Below are positions 8,764 through 16,241 of a stretch of 64,000 bases of DNA, in pieces. The DNA comes from Sulfuriferula nivalis. Its GTDB lineage: Bacteria > Pseudomonadota > Gammaproteobacteria > Burkholderiales > Sulfuriferulaceae. The notes beneath the pieces were generated by a model. It saw nothing but the letters and a program-made list of their open reading frames with translations. It had not been told where the DNA came from and ran no database searches. The stretch lies in contig NZ_AP021881.1 in the NCBI RefSeq assembly GCF_009937995.1, positions 496,001 to 560,000 of the forward strand, given 5' to 3'. The stretch's first letter is position 1. Each line of letters begins with the position of its first letter. A program made the translations under genes and the position numbers.

Positions 8764-9705
8764 ATGAGACTGCTAAACATATTGTGGCTGTTGCTGGTAG
8801 TGGCTAATGTCAGCGTACAGGCGGCAGAACCAGTGTCGGTGCAGGATAGAGTGGTGCACGACGATAAACGTAATCGGGATATTCCTGTGCGTATTTATTT
8901 GCGGGCTATGCGACAACCTGAACCAGTGGTGCTGTTCAGCCATGGCTTGGGCGGTTCACGTGAGGGTTCAACCTATCTGGCACAACACTGGGCCGAGCAC
9001 GGTTACGTAGTGGTGATGCTGCAACATGCGGGAAGTGATGCTGCGGTGTGGCAGTCAGTGCCAGCCATGCAACGTATGCGGGCGTTACGGGAAGCTGCGA
9101 ATGGGGAAAACTTGCTACTGCGCATAGGTGATGTCAAAGCTGTGCTGGATCAACTCACACGCTGGCAACAGACGCCGGGGGATATGCTGGCTGGTCGGCT
9201 GGATATGCAGCATATCGGCATGTCTGGACATTCATTCGGCGCGGTCACCACGCAAATGGTCAGTGGCGAAATGTTGGGCAAACAGGATATGAGCGATTCA
9301 CGTATCAAGGCAGCAGTAATACTCAGTCCCAGTGCACCGCGGGCTGGGGATGGTGATACGGCATTCGCCAATGTACATCTGCCGTGGTTATTGATGACAG
9401 GAAGCAAGGATGTGTCACCCATCGGTAGCATAGATGTGGCTTCGCGCTTGAGTGTTTACCCAGCTTTAGCAGCGGGCGATAAGTATGAACTGGTACTGGC
9501 CGATGCACAGCATGCGAGTTTTGGTGACCGAGTTGCAAATACCGGTGACGCAGGTCGTGCCCATAGTTTTCATCAGGTGATACTGGCTTTTAGTACCGCT
9601 TTTTGGGATGCCTATTTGCGCGGGGACAAGACCGCCCGTTCTTGGCTAAGCAGCAAAGCTGCGAGCGCATTGCTGGAACGGGACGACCATCTGCAAAACA
9701 AGTGA
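8764..9705 (+). CDS. Secreted alpha/beta hydrolase (dienelactone/PAF-acetylhydrolase-like)
   Basis: A 313-residue protein with a signal peptide (MRLLNILWLLLVVANVSVQAAE). The hydrolase landmarks are the oxyanion region VVLFSHGLGGSREGSTYLAQHWAEHGYVVV, the nucleophile elbow GHSFGA near residue 155, a later acid region with LLMTGSKDVSPIG, and a candidate catalytic histidine in DAQHASFGD. It probably cleaves an ester or related bond in the periplasm. The ten-base gap and same strand suggest cotranscription with the DUF1800/DUF1501 pair. Its end converges on the bestrophin gene; a 7-bp palindrome (TGATGTG/CACATCA, 9703-9718) covers both stop codons but has no T run. Confidence 0.82.
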   Translation: MRLLNILWLLLVVANVSVQAAEPVSVQDRVVHDDKRNRDIPVRIYLRAMRQPEPVVLFSHGLGGSREGSTYLAQHWAEHGYVVVMLQHAGSDAAVWQSVPAMQRMRALREAANGENLLLRIGDVKAVLDQLTRWQQTPGDMLAGRLDMQHIGMSGHSFGAVTTQMVSGEMLGKQDMSDSRIKAAVILSPSAPRAGDGDTAFANVHLPWLLMTGSKDVSPIGSIDVASRLSVYPALAAGDKYELVLADAQHASFGDRVANTGDAGRAHSFHQVILAFSTAFWDAYLRGDKTARSWLSSKAASALLERDDHLQNK

Positions 9706-9710
9706 TGTGG

Positions 9711-10652
9711 TCACATCAGGCAGTAATTTACGGGCTGCAACGGTTTTAAATCGTGCTGTTCACCGAGTGCGTCGCGCATATTGATTTCTATGTTGCGACA
9801 GATTGCGCTTAATGCCAGATCATTCGGTGAATCCCCAAATGGTTCTTCGATCTCGTCACCTAAGGCATCCAGTCCAAAGAAAGTGTAAGCGACTATCCCG
9901 ACCACAAATGGTGTCATGAAGCCAAGGCTGTCAACCAGACCAAAAGGCAGCAGAAAGCAATATAAATAGGCGGTTCTGTGCAACATCAAGGTGTACGAAA
10001 ATGGTATCGGCGTGCTTTTGATACGTTCACAGGCAGCGGCTGCGCTCAAGAAACTGGTTAAAGTAGTATCAATATTTGCCGCCAGGCAGGGTTCTATGCG
10101 GTTCTCATCCAGGCTGGTACGCAGGTCTTGTGCCATTTGATTGAGCAAGTAATTGGGGAAGTTTGCCACCGTACCCACCTTTGCCCATTCATTTGCCGTG
10201 AGTAGCAGTCGTACCTCATCACGCGCATCGGTGTTGCGTAACAGGTGGCGCAGTGCATGTACATAAGCGATAGTGCGATAAATCATGCGTATGCGCATAT
10301 CGTCCAGCCCACGTGTCAATTGTAGTGGTTCGCTGTGCTTGATCAGGTTCATGCATTGTCTGGCCAGATTCTGGCTGTCCACCACGATATCCCCCCAGCG
10401 TTTACGACCTTCCCAGTAGCGGTCATAAGCCGCGTTATTGCGAAAGCCAAGGAAAATAGCCAGCGGCAAACCTATCAGGGTAAACGGGATAGCAGTCAAT
10501 GTGATCTTGAGGGCAAATAGATCACCGTGGTTGATCGTCACCAGGATAGCAATGATGATATTGACCAGCAGCACCTTCCAAATCTGCCGCAAAATTGAGC
10601 CGCGCAAGACAAAAAACAATTGCAAGCCTGAAGGGCGGCCTCGTACTATCAT
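9711..10652 (-). CDS. Bestrophin-family (UPF0187) membrane channel protein
   Basis: A 313-residue integral membrane protein. The N-terminal segment has RGSILRQIWKVLLVNIIIAI, followed by PFTLIGLPLAIFLGFRNNAAYDRYWEGRKRWG, which is the hallmark of prokaryotic bestrophins. FGLDALGDEIEEPFGDSPNDLAL near the C-terminus is the acidic cluster and belt region. Homologues form pentameric ion channels with a neck gate; prokaryotic forms can be cation selective, so ion preference is left open. It appears monocistronic and convergent with the hydrolase gene. Confidence 0.88.
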   Translation of the reverse strand: MIVRGRPSGLQLFFVLRGSILRQIWKVLLVNIIIAILVTINHGDLFALKITLTAIPFTLIGLPLAIFLGFRNNAAYDRYWEGRKRWGDIVVDSQNLARQCMNLIKHSEPLQLTRGLDDMRIRMIYRTIAYVHALRHLLRNTDARDEVRLLLTANEWAKVGTVANFPNYLLNQMAQDLRTSLDENRIEPCLAANIDTTLTSFLSAAAACERIKSTPIPFSYTLMLHRTAYLYCFLLPFGLVDSLGFMTPFVVGIVAYTFFGLDALGDEIEEPFGDSPNDLALSAICRNIEINMRDALGEQHDLKPLQPVNYCLM

Positions 10653-10908
10653 CGTTAAACCTCGTGTGCTGTGTGTATGTAATTACTGCTGCTAGTTTAT
10701 AGCAAAACGGGGGTGATGCTTGAGGAAGTGGTGTCTTAAGACATTGTTGCTCATTGCACTAGATGTTGTGATTGAACTGCTGAGAGAGTAAATGACCGCC
10801 AAATTTAAGGCCTGATATTCGCTTTCCTGCAAAGCATTAAGCTTGGGACACCCCCCTTCTGCACCACCACGTAACGTCGATAAAGTCGGGAACCGTCGGC
10901 GAGGACTA
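10653..10908. other. Intergenic spacer between bestrophin gene and IS element
   Basis: I see no gene or RNA here. The bestrophin promoter should lie near 10660-10740, but no convincing hexamers stand out. The last about 100 bases (from roughly 10810) resemble the repeat-like DNA found on the other side of the IS, and together they form the probable insertion target. Confidence 0.4.
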
Positions 10909-10913
10909 ATGTA

Positions 10914-10925
10914 ATGGACGCTCCC
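10914..10925 (+). repeat. Left subterminal inverted repeat of the IS
   Basis: ATGGACGCTCCC matches the inverted copy at 12313-12324 at all 12 positions. It starts one base inside the ATGT junction tetramer. Confidence 0.85.
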
Positions 10926-10997
10926 TTCCTAAAATGGCATCTCGGTGCCAAAGTAGTGATTGCACAATCACCACGCAACCAGAAAGGAGTGTCCACT

Positions 10998-12047
10998 ATG
11001 AAGATTACGACGATTGGAATTGATTTGGCAAAGACTGTATTTCAGATTCACGGTGTAGATGAACATGGCAAGGCGATCTTGCGTAAACGGCTTAATCGAT
11101 CAGAGATGACAGTATTCTTTGCCAAGCTAGCACCCTGTCTGATCGGCATGGAAGCCTGCGGCAGCGCACATCACTGGGCCAGAAAACTAAGCCAGTTCGG
11201 TCATGTTGTAAAGTTGATGGCACCACAATTTGTGAAGCCATATGTCAAAACCAACAAGAACGATATGGCTGATGCTGAAGCCATTTGTGAAGCAGTAGCA
11301 CGACCCAACATGCGCTATGTTGCTGTGAAAAATATCGAGCAACAGGGGGTGCTATCGATCCATCGTGCGCGTGCCGGATTTGTAAAAAGCCGAACCGCAC
11401 TAGCCAATCAGATACGCGGATTGCTCGCTGAATTTGGCATTGTAATCCCGCAAGGCATTCGCTCTATCATGAAGAAAATGCCATCAATACTGGAAGATGA
11501 GGAAAACGGTTTGCCAGGTGTGATGCGCAATCTCATGCGCGGATTGACTGAGCATCTGAAGGGGCTGGACACACTGGTTGCAGAATTGGAAATACAGATT
11601 CAGCGGTGGCACCGTGAGAGCGATGCCAGTCGGAAGCTGGAATCTATTCCTGGCATTGGCCCGATCACAGCGAGCGCGATCGTGGCAACTATTGGCAATG
11701 CAAGAGAGTTTAACAATGGTCGCCAGTTGGCTGCATGGTTGGGTTTGGTACCCAGGCAACACTCAAGCGGGGGCAAGCCAACACTGTTGGGGATTAGCAA
11801 ACGGGGTGATGCGTATCTGCGAACTTTGCTGATTCATGGTGCGCGGTCGGTGATCCGGGTTGCAGAAACGCGGATGGATGGTGATAACTGGCTGCGTAAG
11901 TTGTTGGCAAGGCGAAACAGGAATGTAGCGTCGGTGGCGTTGGCCAACAAGAATGCACGGATCATCTGGGCACTGCTGGTGCGTGAACAGTCATTCCAAC
12001 CTGGTTATGTTACGACAGGCAATTGGGCTGTGACATCTTCAGACTAA
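10998..12047 (+). CDS. IS110-family transposase (DEDD recombinase)
   Basis: A 349-residue transposase. The N-terminal RuvC-like domain carries the acidic residues D9 (GIDLAK), E52 (GMEACGS), D89 and D92 (KNDMADAEAI). The C-terminal Tnp20 domain begins around residue 218 (SIPGIGPITASAI) and contains RQHSSGGK near residue 255, where the family's catalytic serine sits, followed by GISKRGDAYLRTLLIHGARS. The enzyme cuts and rejoins DNA guided by an element-encoded RNA. An in-frame ATG at 10914 falls inside the terminal repeat. The start at 10998 has AAAGGAG (10983-10989) at good distance and opens on the conserved MKITTIGIDLAK, so it was preferred. Confidence 0.95.
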   Translation: MKITTIGIDLAKTVFQIHGVDEHGKAILRKRLNRSEMTVFFAKLAPCLIGMEACGSAHHWARKLSQFGHVVKLMAPQFVKPYVKTNKNDMADAEAICEAVARPNMRYVAVKNIEQQGVLSIHRARAGFVKSRTALANQIRGLLAEFGIVIPQGIRSIMKKMPSILEDEENGLPGVMRNLMRGLTEHLKGLDTLVAELEIQIQRWHRESDASRKLESIPGIGPITASAIVATIGNAREFNNGRQLAAWLGLVPRQHSSGGKPTLLGISKRGDAYLRTLLIHGARSVIRVAETRMDGDNWLRKLLARRNRNVASVALANKNARIIWALLVREQSFQPGYVTTGNWAVTSSD

Positions 12048-12094
12048 GAGGGTATCAGGGCACTATAGTTGAAATAGCAGGTTCAAAGTGTAAG

Positions 12095-12270
12095 TTCCAC
12101 AGATTGCTCAGGCAATCATGATGTGATGGTTAGACAGGTCAGACCGTGAGTGGCGTAACCTGCCTCAGACAAGGCACTTCGAGTGCGCAGGACTATAAGG
12201 TTCTACTCAGCGGATTCCATCAGGGACAGAAGCAAAAGCTTCACCTAAAGTCCGGATGTATGGCTGCAAT
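12095..12270 (+). ncRNA. Candidate bridge RNA (seekRNA) of the IS element
   Basis: Downstream of the transposase the non-coding end folds into three parts. First is a stem-loop GATTGC-TCAG-GCAATC (12102-12117). Second is an internal loop closed by AACCT/AGGTT (12157-12161, 12198-12202) and capped by GCACT-TCG-AGTGC (12174-12186). Its 5' side CTCAGACA (12164-12171) is complementary to the right flank TGTCTGAG (12328-12335), and its 3' side AGGACTA (12189-12195) is identical to the left flank (10902-10908). Third is a loop closed by CAGC/GCTG (12208-12211, 12263-12266) with inner stem GGAC/GTCC and hairpin GAAGC-AAAA-GCTTC. Its 5' side TCCAT (12216-12220) is complementary to the left IS end (10914-10918), and its 3' side ATGTATG (12256-12262) is identical to the right IS end (12323-12329). 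This is the target-loop then donor-loop layout known for IS110/IS1111 guide RNAs. RNA ends are approximate. Confidence 0.8.
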
Positions 12271-12312
12271 CTTTACCTTTCTATCATCATCGATTGAAAG
12301 CTTGGCATAACT

Positions 12313-12324
12313 GGGAGCGTCCAT
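12313..12324 (-). repeat. Right subterminal inverted repeat of the IS
   Basis: GGGAGCGTCCAT is the exact inverted copy of 10914-10925. Two bases separate it from the ATGT junction tetramer at 12327-12330. Confidence 0.85.
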
Positions 12325-12330
12325 GTATGT

Positions 12331-12522
12331 CTGAGACCGCAGGCCGAGTTCCGCAGCCGCCCACTTTGTTAGCCGCTACGTGGGAAGTCCGCAGGACTGG
12401 CACAGCGGGGTGCCCTTCTCTTAGCTTATTTTCTCTTGGGCAAGCAAGAGAAAGTAACTTGCCGTCGGGCAGTCCCGGCTTACCAAAACATGCAACTTGC
12501 GTGAATGTTAGAATTGACCCCA
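12331..12522. repeat. Repeat-like non-coding DNA flanking the IS
   Basis: No credible gene is present. A 13-bp hairpin with one wobble pair lies at 12426-12457 (TTATTTTCTCTTG, loop GGCAAG, CAAGAGAAAGTAA). The surrounding text (GGGTGCCC ... CTTGGGCAAGCAAGAG ... GCCGTCGGGC) resembles a short dispersed element I know from many proteobacterial genomes, sometimes mis-called as small proteins. At 12498-12522 (minus strand) is a 25-base motif starting TGGGGTCA that recurs at 38939-38963 with 20 matches. The transposon appears to have inserted at the edge of this repeat. Copy number cannot be checked within the window. Confidence 0.5.
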
Positions 12523-12543
12523 TTGTTCCTCGCTGACTTTCTC

Positions 12544-13191
12544 TCACCGCATTAATTTTTTTAGTTCTTCAATAGTAAATGGGGGTGTTCTCCTGTGAAG
12601 CATGGAATGACAATTGGGGCATATTGGCCGTAAATCTTTTACTGGGTCTAACTCATATAGTTTGCCAATTTTAGATATTGGCGTGATGTGGTGAACATGA
12701 ATAAAATCTAGCCCAATTTCACCATATATATTTTCGAAGTCCATATCACATACGCTGCATTTGTGACCATAATGATCTATGCATTTATCTCTCGCAGTTT
12801 TGCTTCTTTCATACTTATTAACATTTATCTGTCTTACCGCACCTTCGAAGAAAGTATCTGAAACATCATCTGGATAATTGATATCTATTTTTGCAGCTAG
12901 AGCTTCTGCTTTTTTTATTCCGAGTTCAGTTAATTCCCATACACCATTACCTGATTTTTTGGCATTGTGAAGATATTTGTAATCTACGAGTACTTTTCTG
13001 GCCCATTGCACCATATTGTTCCATTGTGGACGGTTCGTTCCGTCCGATAGTAATCGCATCGTTTCTTCATTCGTTAGATTGAAAATTTTTGCTAGTGGCT
13101 CGTAACATGATGAAGAGCTAACCTTTCCGCCTTTTTTATATATATTTAAAAGAAGTGGAATTTCTATTTCTTTGTAGCTGGGAAATGACAT
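12544..13191 (-). CDS. Mrr_N-HNH endonuclease (restriction-like)
   Basis: A 215-residue two-domain protein. Residues about 5-98 form the Mrr N-terminal winged helix (IPLLLNIYKKGGKV, then WNNMVQWARKVLVDYKYL, then GVWELTELGIKKAEAL). Residues 130-205 form an HNH nuclease of McrA type with the zinc knuckle C145/C148 and C191/C194, the HVHH core at 165-168, and CPNCHSMLHR. Such proteins cut DNA, often modified DNA, as host defence. No methyltransferase or specificity gene is adjacent, which favours a solitary type IV-like enzyme; that is inference. The gene is clearly more AT-rich than its neighbours and lies between an IS flank and lipA, both signs of recent acquisition. Confidence 0.85.
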   Translation of the reverse strand: MSFPSYKEIEIPLLLNIYKKGGKVSSSSCYEPLAKIFNLTNEETMRLLSDGTNRPQWNNMVQWARKVLVDYKYLHNAKKSGNGVWELTELGIKKAEALAAKIDINYPDDVSDTFFEGAVRQINVNKYERSKTARDKCIDHYGHKCSVCDMDFENIYGEIGLDFIHVHHITPISKIGKLYELDPVKDLRPICPNCHSMLHRRTPPFTIEELKKLMR

Positions 13192-13263
13192 TTGCTTTCC
13201 TAAGTAGGTCGGTACTGTATCCTTAGAAGAAAGGATGCGTTTCTTTTAAGTTTACTATTTGTA

Positions 13264-14190
13264 TCAAACCCCCATCGCCTGCTGATCCGCATGGTAGCTA
13301 CTACGCACCATAGGGCCACACGCTGCATGTTTGAACCCCATTGCCATTGCGGCAGTTTCAAATACTAAAAACTGTTCTGGCGTGACATAGCGGGTGAGCG
13401 GGATGTGATGTGCGGACGGTTGCAGGTATTGGCCTATTGTTAACATATCCACGTCATGCGCGCGCAGGTCTTGCATTAGCGCCAGCACTTCTTCGTCAGT
13501 TTCACCCAGTCCGACCATGATGCCGGATTTGGTGGGGATGTCTGGGTGGCGGGCTTTGAAATCTTTTAGTAATTGCAGGGAGTGGTCGTAATCGGCACCG
13601 GGACGGGCGGCTTTGTACAGGCGCGGTACGGTTTCCATGTTGTGGTTCATGACGTCGGGTGGGGCGCTACCGAGGATGTCCAGCGCGATGTCCAGGCGTC
13701 CACGGAAGTCGGGTACGAGGACTTCGATGCGAGTATTGGGTGACGCGCTGCGGACTGCGCTGATGCAGTCGGCGAAATGCTGAGCGCCGCCGTCACGTAA
13801 GTCGTCTCTGTCCACGCTGGTGATGACGACGTATTTGAGTTTCATCGCTGCGATGGTTTGTCCGAGGTGAGCAGGTTCGTCAGCATCTGGCGGCAAAGGT
13901 TTACCGTGACCGACGTCGCAGAATGGGCAGCGGCGTGTACACAGGTCGCCCAGTATCATGAAGGTGGCCGTGCCATGTTTGAAGCACTCGCCGAGGTTGG
14001 GGCAGGAGGCTTCTTCGCAGACAGTGTGCAATTTTTGCTCGCGCAATATGGCTTTGAGCGCAATGACTTCAGGCGAATTCGGCGACTTGGCACGTATCCA
14101 CGACGGCATTTTTAGGCGTTCCTGTGGAACGATTTTAATCGGGATGCGGGCGGTTTTCGCTTCGCCTTTGTGGAGTTTGATGTCGGCCAT
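13264..14190 (-). CDS. lipA: Lipoyl synthase
   Basis: A 308-residue radical-SAM enzyme that inserts two sulfurs into protein-bound octanoyl groups. The auxiliary cluster motif [12 protein letters not shown] and the radical-SAM motif [10 protein letters not shown] are intact, and the C-terminal RSSYHAD supplies the conserved serine ligand. It follows lipB with a two-base gap and is the last gene of the minus-strand cell-shape/lipoate run. No strong terminator is visible before the HNH gene. Confidence 0.97.
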   Translation of the reverse strand: MADIKLHKGEAKTARIPIKIVPQERLKMPSWIRAKSPNSPEVIALKAILREQKLHTVCEEASCPNLGECFKHGTATFMILGDLCTRRCPFCDVGHGKPLPPDADEPAHLGQTIAAMKLKYVVITSVDRDDLRDGGAQHFADCISAVRSASPNTRIEVLVPDFRGRLDIALDILGSAPPDVMNHNMETVPRLYKAARPGADYDHSLQLLKDFKARHPDIPTKSGIMVGLGETDEEVLALMQDLRAHDVDMLTIGQYLQPSAHHIPLTRYVTPEQFLVFETAAMAMGFKHAACGPMVRSSYHADQQAMGV

Positions 14191-14192
14191 GT

Positions 14193-14804
14193 TTATATGC
14201 TGATGTGGTGTATGAGTAGCTCGCGCAATTGCGCATTGAGCAGATTGAGGTCGATATTAGCACTTAAATCGCGTAATTGGGTAACCGCCATGCCTTGATA
14301 GCCACAGGGATTGATGTTGGCAAAGGGGCGCATGTCCATATCGACATTGAGCGCCAGACCGTGATAACTGCAACCATGTTTGATGCGTAAGCCCAGTGCG
14401 GCGATTTTGGCATCGTTTACGTATACGCCGGGTGCATTTTCGCGGCGTTGCGCGATCAGGTTGTAACTGGCTAACAGGTCGATAATGACTTGTTCCATAC
14501 GCTGCACTAGATCACGTACGCCATAGCCCCGGCGTTTGATGTCTATCAGCAGATAAGCGACGAGTTGTCCGGGGCCGTGGTAAGTGATTTGTCCACCACG
14601 GTCTATGTTGATGAGCGGTATGTTGGTGGCGTTGAGCAGATGCTCAGGTTTGCCTGCCTGTCCCAATGTGTAGACAGGTGGGTGTTCCAGCAGCCATATT
14701 TCATCCACTGTATCAGCGCCACGCTGGGCGGTGAAATCCTGCATGGCTTGCCATGTTGGCAGGTAATCTACACGACCAAGTTTGCGTATGGTTATATCTT
14801 GCAA
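14193..14804 (-). CDS. lipB: Octanoyltransferase
   Basis: A 203-residue enzyme that moves octanoate from acyl carrier protein to lipoyl domains, supplying the LipA substrate. Visible motifs are the [19 protein letters not shown] core and the region [32 protein letters not shown], which includes the conserved lysine and cysteine active-site area. Its start directly abuts the ybeD-like gene upstream, and lipA follows. Confidence 0.96.
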   Translation of the reverse strand: MQDITIRKLGRVDYLPTWQAMQDFTAQRGADTVDEIWLLEHPPVYTLGQAGKPEHLLNATNIPLINIDRGGQITYHGPGQLVAYLLIDIKRRGYGVRDLVQRMEQVIIDLLASYNLIAQRRENAPGVYVNDAKIAALGLRIKHGCSYHGLALNVDMDMRPFANINPCGYQGMAVTQLRDLSANIDLNLLNAQLRELLIHHISI

Positions 14805-15080
14805 TTACAGCACCATTTTGACCATGTGATGCGAGGTCAAAGCGCGGTACAGATTATCCAGCTGTTCACGATTTTGGGCGCGTATGGTGCAAGTCAGGCT
14901 GAGGTAATTGCCTGCTGTGCTCGGACGGCACTCTATGGTTGCGGGCTCAAAATCGGGTGCGTGTTCGAGTACGACGTTGGCTATGGTTGCCTGAAATTCA
15001 GGATGGGTTGCCCCCATGATTTTCAATGGGAAATCAGTGGGGTACTCGATGAGGCTGTCTTCAGGTTTGATTTCGCTCAT
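14805..15080 (-). CDS. ybeD: DUF493 (YbeD-like) protein
   Basis: A 91-residue protein with the compact ferredoxin-like fold expected of YbeD: DSLIEYPTDFPLKIMGATHPEF at the start and GNYLSLTCTIRAQNREQLDNLYRAL at the end. Function is unproven; it is thought to be regulatory. Placement between dacA and lipB is the conserved order in many beta- and gammaproteobacteria, which supports the call. Confidence 0.92.
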   Translation of the reverse strand: MSEIKPEDSLIEYPTDFPLKIMGATHPEFQATIANVVLEHAPDFEPATIECRPSTAGNYLSLTCTIRAQNREQLDNLYRALTSHHMVKMVL

Positions 15081-15089
15081 GATATTTCC

Positions 15090-16220
15090 TTATTTAAATT
15101 TCAGCATCATGCTGTCCCAGGCGCGGCCGATAAAGCTGGCGACGCTGACATTTTCTAGTGCCACTACGGGGAATTGGGTAAGCACTTTATTGTCGAGGCT
15201 GATTTTAAGTGTGCCTATGTTTTGACCACGGCTCAATGGTGCCAATAGTGGCTGACGCGTGGTGAGTGTGGTTTTTAAATCTTTGCTGCGGCCACGTGGG
15301 ATGCTGACATATAAATCGCTGGTGAAACCTGCCTTAATCAGGCTTTGGCTGCCTTTCCAGACTTTTAGGGAAGCGACGGTCTGGTCATGGTTATAGAGCT
15401 TTGCGCTGTCATAAAATTGGAAGCCGTAGTTCAGCAGGCGTTGGCTTTCTGCCGCACGCAGCGCGTCTGAATTTGCACCCAGTACGACTGAAAGTAAGCG
15501 TCGAGTGCCGCGATGTGCTGAGGCGATCAGGCAATATCCGGCGCTTTCGGTATGACCTGTTTTCATTCCGTCTACGGATGGGTCGCTCCACAACAAGCGA
15601 TTGCGGTTGGGTTGGGTAATGTTGTTATAACGATATTCCTTAATTGAATACAGCGGATGGAATTCCGGATAATCACGGATGATGGCAGTCGCTATCAGGC
15701 TTAAATCACGTGCGGTGGTATAGTGTTGCGGGTCGGGTAAGCCCGTGGCTGTCACAAAGTGGGTGTGAGTCATGCCCAGACGCTGAGCTTCCTTGTTCAT
15801 CATGGTGACAAAGCCGGCCTCATTGCCACCTATGCTTTCAGCTAGTGCTATGGTGGCATCATTGCCTGACTGGACTATCATGCCATGCAGCAATTCATCC
15901 ACGGTGACGGGTTTGTTCGGCTCTATGAACATGCGTGAGCCTTCTGTTTTCCAGGCTTTGTCTGAAACCGGGACGGTGTCTGAGAGCTTCAGTCGCCCTT
16001 GTTTAATGGCGGCAAAGCTTAAATAGGCGCTCATCAGTTTGGTCAGTGAGGCGGGTTCGATGCGACGGTCAGCATCCTTTTCAACTAAAACCTGACCACT
16101 GTTTGCATCCATCAGTAACCATGCTTTGGCAGCCAGTTCCGGCGGTGGAGCCATGGGTAATTCGGCAGCAAAACTGAGTGTCGATAAAAAGAGTAGTACA
16201 AATGCAATAATTTTTTTCAT
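15090..16220 (-). CDS. dacA: D-alanyl-D-alanine carboxypeptidase (PBP5/6 type)
   Basis: A 376-residue penicillin-binding protein that trims the terminal D-alanine of peptidoglycan pentapeptides in the periplasm. A signal peptide (residues 1-18) is followed by the three catalytic motifs SLTK (PASLTKLMSAYL), SGN (VQSGNDATIA) and KTG (DGMKTGHTESAG). The C-terminal beta domain ends in an amphipathic helix (SFIGRAWDSMMLKFK) that anchors the enzyme to the membrane surface. It sits 21 bases downstream of rlpA in the elongation-machinery run. Confidence 0.96.
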   Translation of the reverse strand: MKKIIAFVLLFLSTLSFAAELPMAPPPELAAKAWLLMDANSGQVLVEKDADRRIEPASLTKLMSAYLSFAAIKQGRLKLSDTVPVSDKAWKTEGSRMFIEPNKPVTVDELLHGMIVQSGNDATIALAESIGGNEAGFVTMMNKEAQRLGMTHTHFVTATGLPDPQHYTTARDLSLIATAIIRDYPEFHPLYSIKEYRYNNITQPNRNRLLWSDPSVDGMKTGHTESAGYCLIASAHRGTRRLLSVVLGANSDALRAAESQRLLNYGFQFYDSAKLYNHDQTVASLKVWKGSQSLIKAGFTSDLYVSIPRGRSKDLKTTLTTRQPLLAPLSRGQNIGTLKISLDNKVLTQFPVVALENVSVASFIGRAWDSMMLKFK

Positions 16221-16241
16221 GGGGTGATATTGGTAAACGGT

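Larger units (their letters stand above)
10909..12330 (+). mobile_element. IS110-family (IS1111-type) insertion sequence, apparently complete
   Basis: The element has a DEDD transposase gene, a short left end, and a long (about 270-base) non-coding right end. A 12-bp inverted repeat ATGGACGCTCCC lies at 10914-10925 and, inverted, at 12313-12324, a few bases inside the ends; such subterminal repeats mark the IS1111 group. The tetramer ATGT is present at both junctions (10909-10912 and 12327-12330), so the crossover lies within it and the exact ends cannot be placed closer; the coordinates given include both copies. Joining the flanks restores a site reading GAGGACTAATGTCTGAG. The transposase is uninterrupted, so the element may be active. 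Confidence 0.88.

Noticed and set aside
9703-9718. Bidirectional terminator between the hydrolase and bestrophin genes
   Set aside because: TGATGTG/CACATCA is only seven pairs with a two-base loop, overlaps both stop codons and has no T run.
10805-10996. Minus-strand open frame across the left IS end
   Set aside because: It crosses the IS boundary and terminal repeat, and matches no family.
10914-10997. Longer transposase start at 10914
   Set aside because: The ATG falls within the terminal inverted repeat and lacks a ribosome site; the start at 10998 has AAAGGAG.
12287-12547. Small open frames on both strands between the IS and the HNH gene
   Set aside because: They are translations of the repeat-like DNA; similar peptides appear as spurious calls in many genomes.
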